A stretch of 64,000 bases of DNA, taken from NCBI RefSeq assembly GCF_963576545.1, contig NC_083645.1:124001-188000 (forward strand), read 5' to 3'. This document shows positions 12,601 through 27,600 of this stretch, piece by piece; position 1 is the first letter of the stretch, and each line of letters starts with the position of its first letter. The notes under the pieces are model-generated. The model saw only the letters and a list, made by a program, of their open reading frames with translations, ran no database searches and was not told the DNA's origin. The stretch comes from Limanda limanda. Its lineage: Eukaryota; Chordata; Actinopteri; Pleuronectiformes; Pleuronectidae. The translations under genes were made by a program, and so were the position numbers.

Positions 12601-15600
12601 TGTATTCTCTAGAGAGTCTTTGTAGACGCAAAGCAGTTTTGGGGTTTGCAAACTAATCATGCCATAGCAGGTGCGTTTGAGTACATGCTAGAGACGTGGG
12701 GAATTCCAAAAAGTTCTGTTCACATGGGCACAAACACGATCAAGGCCATGAGTGATGCTGGATTCCCTAGCCTGCTGTGTGTCACCCTTCAGCTGGCTGT
12801 TAACAAGGGTCTTTTGGCTCAGAGAAGTGAAGCTGATGGTGGCAGTCGGACAAAAAAATAGTTGGGATATTTTAAACATTATGCCTTAGCCTACTAACGC
12901 ATGCACCTTTGATGCTCTGGCATCAGATGTGATTCCTTTTGTGACCTTGCTTCAGATACTTTTGACCAAAGAAACAGATGAGGACTATGGCATAAACAAT
13001 GAAAGGAACCTTAGCTACAGTTGTCAAGAGACGCTTCACTGACATGGAGAAAAACTCACTCTACTGCCCTGCAACTGTGCTAGTTCCAAGGTAGTGTTTG
13101 TGTACATGCGTTTTTGCTGATCATGTTAGAAAGAGAGAATGACGAAAACAAATCTTTATTAGGACCAATTTACAACTTTTTACCATTTAACTTTTACATT
13201 AACAATAAACTTCATACTGTAACTAGAAGGCGACCTTGTCCGTTACCAGCTTAAATATTATTTTCTAAAGAGTTTTTCTCCAAAATTAACTCTGCTACAG
13301 AGGCCATAGAGATGGTGATGCTTGAGTTGCAGAAGGTGCCTGGAACACAAGCAGGGAAGCATCGGGGGAAGCATCTGCCAGAAAGCTAAGCAAGGCATAG
13401 GCCAGCAGCAGTCTAGACAGTGTTTGAAGAGATACAGATGAGCAAGCATCAACATCACTGAGCAATGCACAAGTAGGTGCTGCTATTCTGTTAGAGACAG
13501 AGAAGCTTATTTTCATCAAAAATAATCTGCCCTTCACATTTCTGAAAACGCCTCAGTCCTCACAGACAGCCCTATCATTTCAGTTGTTCTGCTACAGTCA
13601 GGAGTTGTATTTTGTGTTGTACTGAAAACCACTGAATGAAAACCACAGTACATTTATGTGTGAAATGTGTGGCAGTGCCATGTTTGTTCAGGAAAACCAG
13701 GTTTGTTTCAGAAAAAGGCCTAGTCCTCAAAGACAGGACTATAAACTAAGTTGTTTTGCAATAATTGTATATTGAGTGGTATTGAATTCCACTGAATGTG
13801 TTAGGTGAAATGTGGAGCAGTGCCATGTTCTTTTCAAGAAAATATAAAAGGTGGATGTAAAAATGTCAGCAACATCATGTTGTATATTAATTTGTTACAG
13901 TCAAAAGAGAGGACGACTCACACAACTAAGATGTGTTTTCTTTATTTATTCGAATATTATTATAATAATTATATAGGTGGTTTAAAGTTTTACAGTAAGA
14001 GTTGTGACAAATGCAATGTATCGCAGTGGTTTCTGGGATTTATCGTCCGACTGAATTTGCTATTGAGAAAGGCATACCATAATATTTTTCATGATGCACC
14101 AAGTTAGAGGTTTCCTTGCACAGTTACACATATCCAAGCAAAAGTTGTATGTACGATGACATCCTTAACCGAATAGATATTGAATCAAATTGACCTAAAT
14201 AATAAAAAATCTATTAGAATCTTCATAGACATGTATCATGAATAAAATAGTTGTAGTTGATAATTATGCGAAATGATGACTGCTAGGATGGAATCCATAT
14301 GGTTAAGATTTTGATTCAAGTTGTAAATCTAATTGTTAAGGACATTTTCGAAGAAACTGTGTCCTCTCCTCGAAACATAAATAGTGCAGCTGTCTGTCGT
14401 ATTCGATGAAGTGCGAGAGCATGGCAAAGGTCAGAGGCTTCACTCCCGAGACAACATAGGTATGAGAAAAGTGTCCTCACACTGAATTACAGGAAAGATT
14501 TGGCACTATACTTAATTGAATAATAATGGTTTGAATGTAATTTTGAATTTTAAATTATGTTGATTTATATTGTGCGTTTTTTTATTTATTGCTGGTCCTT
14601 AATACATCATACATATCATTGATGATATCATCCTGGAGCTGAGAAGAAAAATTAAATAATAATCCTGGTGTGATTACAATTTTCCTAATTATAATTTAAG
14701 TTATCAAATTGGAGTGTTTGAACTCAGGAATTGTTTTATTACATTCAATAAATGTCTTATTTTACCTCATCATTGTTATGTTTCATGTATTCTTTGAATA
14801 ACATCAAAAAACAAGCTGTAGGACTAAATGGTTGCCGCAGAGCTTTTACTCAAAATGGCCGAGAGATGTTTGCCTGCTACAGCCCCCTGGACATGCTAGT
14901 TGGATGACCATTTGTGCGTAAGAGGGCGGGTTCAAATGAATGCCTGGTGTGAGACATTCATGTTAAATTACCACAATTTTTATCCAATGTATTGTACAGC
15001 TTTGTCATTCCTCTGCTGAAGAGATGTCCCACTCTTTATTGTGATGGGTTTGTGTTGATTTCATGATCAAAATGGGAACTGCTGAGGAATTTTTGACTAT
15101 CCTCACACAAACTGTATATACCACAATAATGTATATAACTTCTGTCTGTACTATCTTTCATATCTGAATCAAATGTGGCCAGACAGGAACCAAGTACAAC
15201 TCTTTTCTAAATTACACCAGTGGCAAGACTTAACGACACAATGCCATTTATGAATGCATATTTAGACTTGACTGTCCGACAGGATGCGAACACCTACAGG
15301 TAACAGTGTGACAGCAATACTAGCCATTCATGAATGTGCTGTTGAAGGGGTGATAAAAGTAGAGGAAGATATCTTCACACTTGGGGGTGACAATTGCTTA
15401 TTTTACTCTGTCAGCGGTTTATATTGCTCCACCTTCTGGTGTGATGCTTTAATTTGAGAGTACAAATATGAACGAAACATCAAATACAGAACATCAGGCT
15501 GTGCTACAATAAAGGGAACACTTAATCGTCAGAGTATACCACCAAGTCGGTTAAACTTAATCCCTTGTCTCTCCCAACTGAGTCTTTTCTAGTTTGATGT

Positions 15601-18600
15601 TCTGCTAGTGTCCTTGTCACTAATGGTAGCATGAGGCGGTACCTGCAGCCCAATCAGGTTGCACAGGTAATCCAGGTCCTCAAGGACGGTACATTCTTAT
15701 GTGCAGCTACATAAAGGTTTGCTGCGTCTCCAAGCAGTCTCTTGAACACGGAGGAGACACCGTTAGACTGGCTGTTACACAAGGAAAGCTGAACAGGGTT
15801 GTAGAAGGGCATCGACCCAGGAGCAGAGCTGGTATCCGTTTCTTTGTGAAAGTAGGAACAGGAGGAGCAATTCCAGAGCCCTAAAAAAATGACTTCTAGC
15901 CGGCTGCTGGCCAAACCATCTGAAACAGATTTCCATTGACCCTTTTCACGTAATTTTGTTCAACAAATTATACAATGTACATCAGTTAAGATTTACAACT
16001 TGAATTATTTGTTCATCAAGATCAGATGTATGATTTCGGGTGATCTATTCTTTTTTTTTTTTGCAGTGTATATAACTGTTAATTGACTGATCTGTCACAT
16101 TTATCATTCACCAAGATGACTTCATTTTGGAAAATAACCTTAAAAGTATTCGGTTCCATTTTTTCGATATAAGTAGGCCAACTTAAGTGCCTTACCTTAA
16201 ATGGTACACAGGTCAACAGTAAGTTAACAAGCTAACAAATATGGCAAGTCAGAACATGTCAAATGATGTACATTGAAGATAAAACAAGCATTGAAGGAAT
16301 ATGCCAACTTGCATCCTCTCTGCAGCACTGGACATGAATAGAGCTAAATGTAAGGGCTAGAAATTCTGGGTAAAAACAATTATTTTTACAGTGAGGCCTA
16401 CAAGTAATTTGAATGTCAGTAAGAACTGACAATCAAATGGATCACTGCTGCCCTCGATGATAAACAAGACATTCTGATCATAGACGGGTTTTTCCATTAG
16501 TGAATCATTGTCAGAACTAGAGAATAAGAAGAGAATAGAGAAAACTGAGAATTTGAAACCAGAGATTTGGCAAAGCAATGCAGCTTCTGCAACTAAACTC
16601 TACTGTGGAAACTTATAGTGATCACGTTTGTCCCGAGTTAAATTCATCATTATGAGCGGTTGATTATGTAAAACAAGTGTGAAGCTTATTGATGATCTCA
16701 GAACCTGAGGGAAAATTAACAGCGCACACATAGAGAAACAAACAGATCCCCTTGCTGTGGGTTTCTCTAAACTAAAGTTGTTGTTTGTCGCCAAAATATC
16801 AACACTGTTCATAACATAATAATCATTACTTTTTAATCTTCACACACACACACACACAACACTTTATACATTTCCAAAGCCCAAACATGTATGAGAACAC
16901 TCAATTTACACTGTAAGTGGACAGAATGGAGCTGTGCATGGCTTCCGAGTGTCTGCCCGATTCTGTGGCACTGCGGCCAGGCTGAGCACCTTCTCCCAGC
17001 CATGGAGCTGTCTACGTTCGTAGCCAAGGACTGTTTGTATATTCATCACAAGTCATTTCGTCATCACGATATTAAATAACGTTATCATATGTTTTCCTAA
17101 TATCATGTAGCCCTATTACCAATGCAGTGTTTTGTCTTCACACAATCCAGCCAGCTAACTACATAGTCAGCAAATTATATCTAACAATTAAGGCTCCTCC
17201 TTCCCCTTTGATTTAACAACACAAGGGCATTTAAGAATGTAACAGGACACCGACCAAAAGAAATCCTGGAAAGCACTCCGCAGCCCATAGCCGATGTAAA
17301 GAAAATAAAAAATGCAATCATTGTAAATCGATGAAATCACCCTTCAAGAGGTTCTCTCCAATTTCTTAATTGAAAGTGTCATACCGAGTTTATCCAAATT
17401 GGCGTAAAACAACCAGATAAGCTATTGCAGAAGTAATGTATTTCAAGTATAAGACAAACATGCTTTTTTAAATTTATATTCGCTTTTTAAAAATGTGTAA
17501 TTACCTGCCTTTGTTACGAATACATTTGTCTAAATTTCTCAGTTCAGCAATTTACCAACATATTTATACGCAACTTAAATCATTTATGCAGGTTTTTATA
17601 GATATGGACTACTGAAATCATCCGATATCTTAATCGAATTTTATCAATTGTAAAAATGTCAATATGATTAAAAGTAGAGTCTTATATGAACTGATCCAGA
17701 TTAATTTAGTCAATTATGCATTGCTTCGATTTGACTGACTTAGGGGGCTATCAGCTTTTTCCTGCTCCAAATAATATTTTGGAGCAGCAATTTTCTCTCT
17801 ATACGATATATCTTTCCTATGACGATGACACCCAAATAGACTTGTCCTTCAAGCCAGACATCAGAGTGTCTATCCACCATTAAGGAATGGATGTCACTTA
17901 ACTTTCTTCAGTTAAATTTTAATTAAACTTTAATAATCATCTTCAGTCCAGACCAGCTAGCAGGCAGACTCCTATAACTTCCTGGACCCCTGGCAGCGTA
18001 AACATTTGATTCTCATCTGTACTTCAAAACACATTTTAATCAAATCACTAAATCCTGCTACTTTCATCTACGAAACATTTTTAAAATCAATACGGTTCTA
18101 TCTCTTCCTGGCTTAGAAAGACCCATACCTGCCTTTGTTCTCTTGATTATTGCAACGCCCTGTAAATATGACTCAACCAAACATAGTAACTCCTTTGCAG
18201 CTTGTTCAAAACACTGCTGCTGGTATTTGGACAAAAAGCAACCGTAGGGCTCATTTCACGCCAAATCTTGCGTCCCATTACACGTTACCAACTAATTAAT
18301 AGCTTTGTCTGCATTTGTGAAAGAGCAACCAATTACTTCCCATTATGTTTTCTTTTTATTACTACAATTACTATATAACCCACCCAGTCTTCAATAATAG
18401 GGACCATTTTATGTTTTCAAATGATCAATCGCATGTCAGTCTCAGCATGTATGAGGTGCAACCTTTGAAGGTCAACAGTACAAAAAGAGACAAAAACTTG
18501 TAATAAAACTTAAAACTTTGTTTGTACAAAAAACTGTCTAATCAGAGTAATTTTATGTTAAGTTCACATCTGGTAAAGATTTAAAAGCAGGTCTGCATTT

Positions 18601-21600
18601 ACATTTTGATGTGATAAGATTTTAGATATTATAAAACCTCAAACAATACAAGTCGTGAAAATATACATCAAACATACATGATATCTTGCCTATAATACGA
18701 CATTGATAATTCTCAGCAATGTTGCTATCACTCAAGTAATGAGTAGGGTTGCAAAGGGGCGGAAAGTTTCCGGTAAATTTCCGGAAAGTTTCCGGAAGGT
18801 TTCCATGGGAAGTTAAGCTCGGGAATTTTGAAAAAAGAAAACAACTACGCAAATTAAACGCCGTGCAATAAAAACATCTTTCAAAACTCTATTTTAGAGA
18901 TGGAATGCAGCACACAATGCACGTTGAATTTCAACCCTCCACTGTGCATTCTTACATCACATGCACAGATAATTCCCAGCATCCTGCACACTACAGCAGG
19001 GCTATTGAGGCCTGCTGTAGTGTACAGGACTAGTCAGGTAAGATTTGATGATATTACTGAGGAAAATATATTAGCATGCTGATTGAGGATTGTTCATCTG
19101 TTCATCTATCCTATTTCCATTCATTTATCCATCAATTGTAAAATATGTTTACAGAAGATTCCAATTGTTTGGCTAACTATTTATATCTCTGGCATTGCAT
19201 TAGTGTTTTTTTACAAACTTTTTTCTCATCTTATTCTACAGAAGATCTCATGTGTGGAGGCATTTCACCCCATCCAATGTAGAAGGAGAGGCTGTGTACA
19301 TTTGCAAATGCTGTGCAAAGACCTATATTAAGAATGACACAACAATGCAGAAGCTTTAAGTCAAGTGCCCAAAGTTTCCTCAGGGCTCAAATCAGCCTAT
19401 GACAAAACAAAATGTTTATATTTATGTCTGTATATGACAAGGTAAATACAGTTAGTATAAACTACCCACAACATTTCCAGTTTATTCCCGTTGATTCCCG
19501 TTAATTCCCATGGAAAGTTTCCAACTTTGAATATTCCCGGAATTTTGCAACCCTAGTAATGAGTAATGAGAGTTTTAATAATTTTTACAAAACATGCCAT
19601 GGACCAAGTAACCAATACCAAGGTTTTATGAAACAGCAGTAATGGTGAGTCAGCCATGGCTGATAGAATAGATTAACATTAACATGAAGAGATCAACATT
19701 TATGAAGATAAACCTGTATGTTATCGTGGTACTAGGTCATGGCTAGCCTGATATTCCAATGGCTCTATATAGGCCATCAAAAATCCACACTACTATGTAT
19801 AGGATGCAGAGAGGTCTTACCTTATTACAATGACGACCAATGCCCATGAGAAAGTTGTCTGGTTTGATGTCCCTATGGATGAAGTTCTTTGTGTGTACAT
19901 ACTCAATTCTGCTGATCATCTGCAGATGGAGAAAAGATCATAGTTAAATAACTCACTGTTCTCCCAATTAACTCTTAGGGCACCTTTGGGACATGTTTGT
20001 CATTACCTGTTTAGAATTTTTGTTAATTTCTACTGTGTTAATGCATATGGCATGTATATTTTTATGGAATTTTGAAATTTCAACCTCTTTTCCTATGATA
20101 TGTCTTGTTGTCACTCACTATGTAATGAAAATACCACCTTTCGGCAAAAACGTACCCATGAGAACCCAAAAGACCACCCCAAAATGTGAGGTTAGAAAAA
20201 TCAGAAAAAAGATTGTTAAACCTCCAGGCTCTGTCTCTCAGTCGGTCTCTCTCACACACTTTCACAAATTAAACCAATCACACAAACATGATGTGCACAT
20301 GCATATGAGGGCCTTTACATAAAGTAAACCAATCGAAATCTTTAGGTATATACAGTGGATATAAAAAGTCTACACACCATTGTTAAAATGCCAGGTTTTT
20401 GTGATGAAAAGAAAATAGGACCAATATAAGCAATGTCCGAACTTTTCCCACCATTAATGTGACCTATATTTACAATTCAATTGAAAAAACAAACTGAAAT
20501 CTTTTAGGGGGGAAAATTCAAAATAAAAAATTTAAATAATGTGGTTGCATAAGTGTGTAAACCCTCTTATAACTCGGGACAGGCTGTGTTCAGAATTAAA
20601 AAAAATCACATTCAAACTCATGTTAAATAGTAGTCAGTAAACTCCTGCCATCATTTACAGTGACTGATTAATCCCAAATATAGTCCAGCTGTTCTAGTAG
20701 GATTTTCTTGACAGTAGTAGCATCTTCCAGCAAGAGCCATGGTCCCAGAGGGCTTCTTAAGCATCAGAGGTATCTCATTATTGACAGGTATCGGTCAGGA
20801 GAAGGGTACAAAAGAATTTCCAAGGCATAAGATATACCATGAAACACAGTGAAGATAGCCATCATCAAGTGGAGAAAATATGGCACAACAGTGACATGAC
20901 CAAGAACTGGACGTCCCTCCAAAATTGATGAAAAGAAGAGAAGAAAACTGGTCAGGGAGGCTTCCAAGAGGCAGACAGCTACATTTAAAGAGCTGCAGGA
21001 ATTTCTGGCAAGCACTGGCTGTGTACTACATGTGACAACAATCTCCCGTATTATTCGTATGTTTGGGCTATGGGGAAGGGTGTTCTTTTCTTACAAAGAC
21101 AAACATCCATGCCCGGCTTAATTTTGCAAAAAACACATATGAAGTCTCCAAAAAGCATGTGGGAAAATATGTTATGGTCTGATGGATCAAAGGTTGAACA
21201 TTTTGGCCATCATTCCAAAAGGTACGTTTGACACAAAAACACTGCACTTCACCCAAGGAACACCCACAGTGAAGCATGGTGGTAGCAGCATCCTGCTTTG
21301 GGGCTGTTTTACTTCAGCTTGAACCGGGGCTTTAGTCAAGTTGGAGGGAATTATGAACAGGTAAAAATACCATTCAATTTTGGCACAAAACCTTCAGGCT
21401 TCCGTTAGAAAGATGAAGAGGAATTTCACCTTTCAGCACGACAACGACCCAAAGTATACATCCAAATCAACAAAAGCATGGCTTCACCAGAAGAAGATTA
21501 AAGTTTTGGAATGGCCCAGCCAGAGCCCAGACCTGAATCCAATTGAACATCTGTGGGGTGATCTGAAGAGGGCTGTGCACAGGAGATGACCTCGCATCTG

Positions 21601-24600
21601 ACATATTTGGAGTGCTTTTGCAAAAGAAGAGTGGGCAAATATTGCCATGTCAAGATGTGCCATGCTAATAGAGTCCTACCCACAAAGACTGAGTGCTGTA
21701 ATAAACTCAAAAGGTCCTTCAACAAAGTATTAGATTAGGGGTGTGCATATTTATGAAGCCAGGTAATTGTAAGTTTTTATTTTTCCCACTAAAGGATTTC
21801 AGTTTGTTTTAAATTGTTCACGTTATAGGTCACATTAAAAGTGGAAAAAGTTCTGACATGATTTATCTCTTATCACAAAAACCTTGCATTTTAACAGGGG
21901 TGTGTAGACTTTTTATATCCACTGTATCTCTATGATAGTGGTTGCCAAAAAGACGATCGCCACTTCACTCTTCCCTGTCGATCACTGTAACTCTCTGGAC
22001 TCACTGGCTGAGGTTGGGCCACAGATCTGCAGTGTACCTGCTACTGCCGGCGGAGCAGCTGGTTTCTCTACTGCATTCCCCAAAAAAATGTGTGAGATTA
22101 TGTACTAAACTAGTGTTGAGTCTGCGCATGCGTTGAAAAAAATGAACGTGTTAATTCGACAAATTAATCATCCCGCTTTAATGCGTTAATTTTGACAGCC
22201 CTTAATTAAATGATCACAGCTTTGTGGTCTTTATCATAAACATCCCATCCACCGAGCTGTTTACACATACCTACACATACGCAAGATGTTTAATATTTAT
22301 TTATTTTTCATGGTTGCGTGTGTGGTCCATTTTATTCATGTTTTATTTGAGGAAATTTTATTAAAATGTCAGACTGAATATTCTTTAGAATTTAAGTGCA
22401 TTGCTCTTTGAAAGGGTGTAATAGCAAGATTATGCTCCAATATTATATTTTTTTCAGTTGGATGAAATAGTTTCAAAATTAGGACAATATTTATTTCAAT
22501 AATTTCTGGGACAATATAAAATCCAACAATTTGTTATCATGACAGGCCTACCTTAGTATTTGTAATAATGCACCAACTTAGGTTTCCTTTCTCAGTTTAC
22601 AGCTTTCATTCTGAGAATTTCTTTGAGACTGTAGACTGAAATAGCCCTCTCATCAGCATTTGCTTAAAGTAAAAAAAAAAAAAGCAACAGTGCTGCTATT
22701 GGAAAAGTTAGTCTGGACCCCTGCAAGGGGTATTATTTAAAAAACTAATTTTAAAGAGTTAAAATAATATACTGATGCTAATAAAAAAGGAAAATTATTT
22801 AAAGAGGAAACAAATTATATAATGTGTTTTATAGCAGTTTAAGGGAGTGGACATGCCTGTCCATAGAAGGTGCTGAAAGGACGTCGTTTTAACAAAGCCC
22901 TAAGGGTTAAAATATTGAAAGTAATTCCATAAACGCAAAATTGTAAACAAACAGCTTATCCCGTCTGGGGATGTACAGGGGTTTAATGGATGCTTTCAGA
23001 CTGCCATTTAAAATATATACATATAATTTACAAAGACTGGTGATTTAAATTAATATTTTAATGCAGGATGAAATGAACACAATTGTTTTAATATATGTAT
23101 GTAAACACTGCAGATAGCCAAGATAATAAAGCACCTCCTGGCTGGTCTACCTGCTAGCGCCTTCTGACCTCTGCAGATCATCCACAATGCAGCAGCTTGA
23201 CTGGTCTTTAACCTACCTAAATTCACTCCCACTACTCTGCTCCCTTCAGTGGTTACCAGTGGCTGCCTGCATCCGTTTCAAAACACTAGTACTTGCGTAC
23301 AGTGCGAGCTAATCACTCAACAATCACAACTCTTTGCTGTCCTGGCTCCTAAATGGTGGAACGTGCACTGCAATGAAATCAATACAGCAGAATGTCTAAA
23401 CATCTTCCACCCCAGACTAAAGACACATTTCTTCCAACTATACCTTGGATAAAAAATTTTTTTTAAAATACACTGCATTTAGTAGCCCTTGTATGGCACT
23501 TACATATAGCACTTTGTAGTTTGGCTTTCTTGAAGAAAATTGTACCTGCTTGATTCTTGTTGTTCGAGTTTGCACCCTCATGATTCAATGCACTTATTGT
23601 AAGTCGCTCCTGATAACAGCATCAGATAAATGAAATGTAATGGCCAACATAGGATTATGATTTTTACTAAGTCAAACTTGCGCTTCACTGCTTTGCAGAA
23701 CACCAGACTTGGTTGTCTGGACTATAGAAGGGATGCGAGAGTACCCAAATGAAACCAAGTGCAGGCAAAATGCTTCTTCCGGGGGGGGGGGGGGGGGGTC
23801 AAACGAAAGCTGTTGTGCATGTGACCAAAGTGGGGCAGCTGTGGCTGAGGGTTAAAGTGATAGTCATCCAAGCAGAAGGTTGACGGTTCAATCCTCAGCC
23901 TTCCCCATCTGCATGCCAAAGTGTCCTTTGGCAAGCTACTGAACCCCTCAAATGGCACTTCATGAATGTTGAATGCACTAATTGTAAGTAGCTTTTGAAA
24001 AAAGCTTCTGCCAAATGACATGCAATTACATAATGGTGGATTGTGTGTATGCTTTAGGTACCTGGTCTGCCAGCATAAGGACAGTCTTCATGGTGAAGCG
24101 GCGAGAGCAGAAGTTGAACAGATCCTCCAGACTCGGTCCAAGAAGATCCATGACTAGGACATTGTAGTCCTTCTCTTGCCCATACCACCTGATGAAATAA
24201 TAAAAATGTTTGAACAAGTTCCTCGGGTTGAACTCAGATCCCACACTGTTTGCCTTTCTTTTGAAAAGGTCTCTGAGGAAAAGTGTGTTAACAAAAGGTA
24301 TTGTTTAATCAAGACATGGATTTTGGGAGGTAACAATATAAGTATCCCCAGGATAATTTTAGCAGCGGGGGCCGGATGGGCGCATATATATTTATATTAT
24401 ATATACACATACACACACAGCACATAGCCTTTTATACTCATTTTGTATACCATACCTGCTTATATTTATAACTATCTAATATGCATGTATTATGTATACA
24501 TCTTTTTCAATATCCCCCGACACTAATGAATAAATAGTGTTGATCCTCATGCCTCTGCACTTTATTCAAGTACATTTCTCTACAAACAATATTTATGTAA

Positions 24601-27600
24601 TTTAAGGTTTATATTATATACATAGTCTCTGTATTTTTATTCAATCACCTTTTTTAGTCTTTTGTGTCCCTCAGTCTTACTATCTGCTGCTGTAACAAGT
24701 GTATTTTCCCAATCTGAGATCATTTAAGTATTATCCTAATATTTAGATATGCGATACATTTTTTTCAAAAAAATACAGACCTATATAAATATATTAGATT
24801 GCAAGTTTATATGTGCATCTCTAATTGGGATGTCTAGATAACAAATTGAGTACTCAATATAGATACCATTACATTTTCATGATTCCACATAACCAATTCA
24901 CCACACAATGGAAGAAAACTAAAGCAAAACAAGATATCTCAACAGAAATATATGAACAGCGAGGATGTTCATGGGGATGGCACAGCTTCTTAACCTTGAG
25001 GAATCTTTTCATGGTAAGGATGTTCTCCACTCTACACAGTGCCACTGAACCTTAAGTAACATTACAAATAAGAAACAGAGCCCATTACAACAGTCTGCAC
25101 ATCAATTAAATGACACCTACCAAAAAAATATGTTAGGTAATATTAGGGACATATGCAACTTTTGTTCATGTTTGAAACTGTGTAAGAAAAAAAGGGTGTT
25201 TTTGACTTTAAAAAAAATTAATAAATATAGAATAGATGTCCGCTGTTCAGCTCGAACCTTATTGCCGCCAAACAATTTTCATAGTATGGATTTTTATAAA
25301 AACGTCAAATGCATTATTTGGTACAGTACACAGATGAACCTCTATGCTGTAGAATATCTCCAAGAACTGTATTTCAAGCAAGTACAGTGCCTTGAATGAA
25401 TATTCACCCCCTTGGACTGACATTTTGTCATGGTATAACAGAATAAAAAAATTTTCATTGAGATTTTATGTAATGGACCAACACAAATTGTACATCATTT
25501 GGAAGTGGGGGGAAATATCATATGGTTTTCAAAGTAATTTACAAATAATTAGTGAGTAGTGTTGAGTAGGCCTGTCGCGATATGCAATAAATCAATTAAT
25601 TGCGCGATAAATTAAAATGAGCGATAATTTTTTGCCGGCTGCAATAAATTCAGGGATTAAAGTTTTCCGTCGCTATGACGGATTTCCGTCAACTCCGCTC
25701 GCATAAGGCTAAAAATGAGATCGATGCAGATCCCATCCGGCAGTCGGCCGCGGCTGCCGGTGGACAGACTCTTGTCTCCGCGCTGCCCGCGCCCCGCGTG
25801 CGTCAGGGCTCCCGTGCAGGTGTGGCAGGATCTCCTCGCGAGCCCTCTCCCAAGCGCTGACTGGCCCCCGCCGGGCGCATTTCCTCCGTGGTGCGCCGCG
25901 ACGGCTCCGGGTCGGCTTGGAAAGGCTCGGGGCGGGAGAAACGGAGACCACGGCGAGAAAGGTTTCACAAAAGCGTTCGGGGGGACGAAGGCGGGCAGAA
26001 GCCTGCCTGCGACAGCCCCAGCCGCGGAGACACGGGGGTCTCCGAGCGGTCTGACACAGGGGTCTCCGCGGAGACACGGGGTCTCAATTGGCTCAGGCAC
26101 CGAAGTCAGAGTCACGAGTCAGAGTGTGTCTGTTTTGTATTTATTTTTATTTATTTAAGTATAGTGTAAACTTTTGTTAACAGTTCATATATTATTCATA
26201 GTTTTAAGTTAAAAAGTTTTTGTATTTATTTATATTTATAATCTACTTTAAACAGTTCATATATTTGGCAATAAAAAAGTCTTTCTTAAATGTCTTCCAG
26301 ATGTCCAGTTCCAGTGTTCTTTAAAAATAAAAGTTTATTGATCTTCGAAAGGGTGTACTTGCATTATTATGCCATTATCATTATATAAGTTGAAAATGGT
26401 GTCAAAACGGCAATATTATCGCTTATCGCAATAATTTCTGGGGCAATTAATCGCACAGAAAAATGTGTTATCGTGACAGGCCTAGTGTTGAGTGCATATG
26501 TATTCACCCCCTTAATGTGAAACTCCAAACAAAGATCCGGTGCGAACAATTGCCTCCAGGTCACATTTGCAAGTCACATAATTAGTAAATAGGGTCCACC
26601 TCTCTGCAAAAAATCTCAGTATAAATACACCTGTTCTGTTAAGGCCTCAGAGTTTGTTAGAGATCATTACTGAGCAAACAGCATTATGAAGACCAAGAAG
26701 CTCACCAAACAGGTCAGGGAGCAAGTTGTGGAAAAGTATGAAGCAGGGTTAGGTTCTAAAAAAATATCCCAAGCTTTGAACATCTCACGGAGCACCATAA
26801 AATCCATCATCAGAAAATGGAAAGAATATGGCACAACCACAAACCTACCACGACAAGACCGTCAACCCAAACTGCCAAGCCAGTCACAGACAAAAATGTA
26901 TCAGAGGAGCAACCAAGAGGCCCATTGTAACTCTGGAGAAGCTACAAAGATCCACAGCTGAGGTGAGAGAATCTGTCCACAGGACAACTATTAGTCATGT
27001 CCTCTACAAATCTGGCCTTTATGGAAGAGTGGCAAGAAGAAAGCAGCTGTTGAAAGTGAACCATAAGAAAGCCCCCATTGAGTTTGCCACAAGCCATGTG
27101 GGAGACACAGCAAACATTTGGAAGAAAGTGGTCTGGTCAGATGAGACGAAAGTTGAACTTTTTGGCCTCAATGCAAAACGTTATGTTTGGCGGAAACCCA
27201 ACACTTTCCATCACCCAGCATCATGCTGTTGGGATTAGGGCTGCAAATAACAACTATTTTCGTAGTTGATTAATCTATCGATTAATCGATTTACCGGATT
27301 ATGAATGACACAAATTCTCAATTGCTCTTATTTAGCCAACAGCCTTTAAATTTAGCTTGAGTTAGTTTGCGGCATGTGATGAATGAAAATAAAGATCAAT
27401 ACTTCATTAAAAAATTTCTTTTAATAAACATTGCTGCATTTTAGGCTACTATTGATACAAAACAAAGAAAAATTAAAGTTTTTGTCCATTGAAAACCAGG
27501 GACAGGCAAAGTGCTAATATAAAAAAAAATCATTTAAATTCAAATTTCGATTTTTCCTGTGAACCAAGAACAGGCCAAGTGCAGATACTAAAAAATAAAT

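Noticed and set aside
25657..26169. Overlapping open frames of 90-152 codons on both strands
   Set aside because: All lie in the CpG-rich core of a non-autonomous hAT; stop codons are rare there because of base composition, and no domain is visible.
26686..27238. A functional Tc1 transposase gene
   Set aside because: Frame shift near 26950, interruption by a hAT copy, and stops in the C-terminal part.
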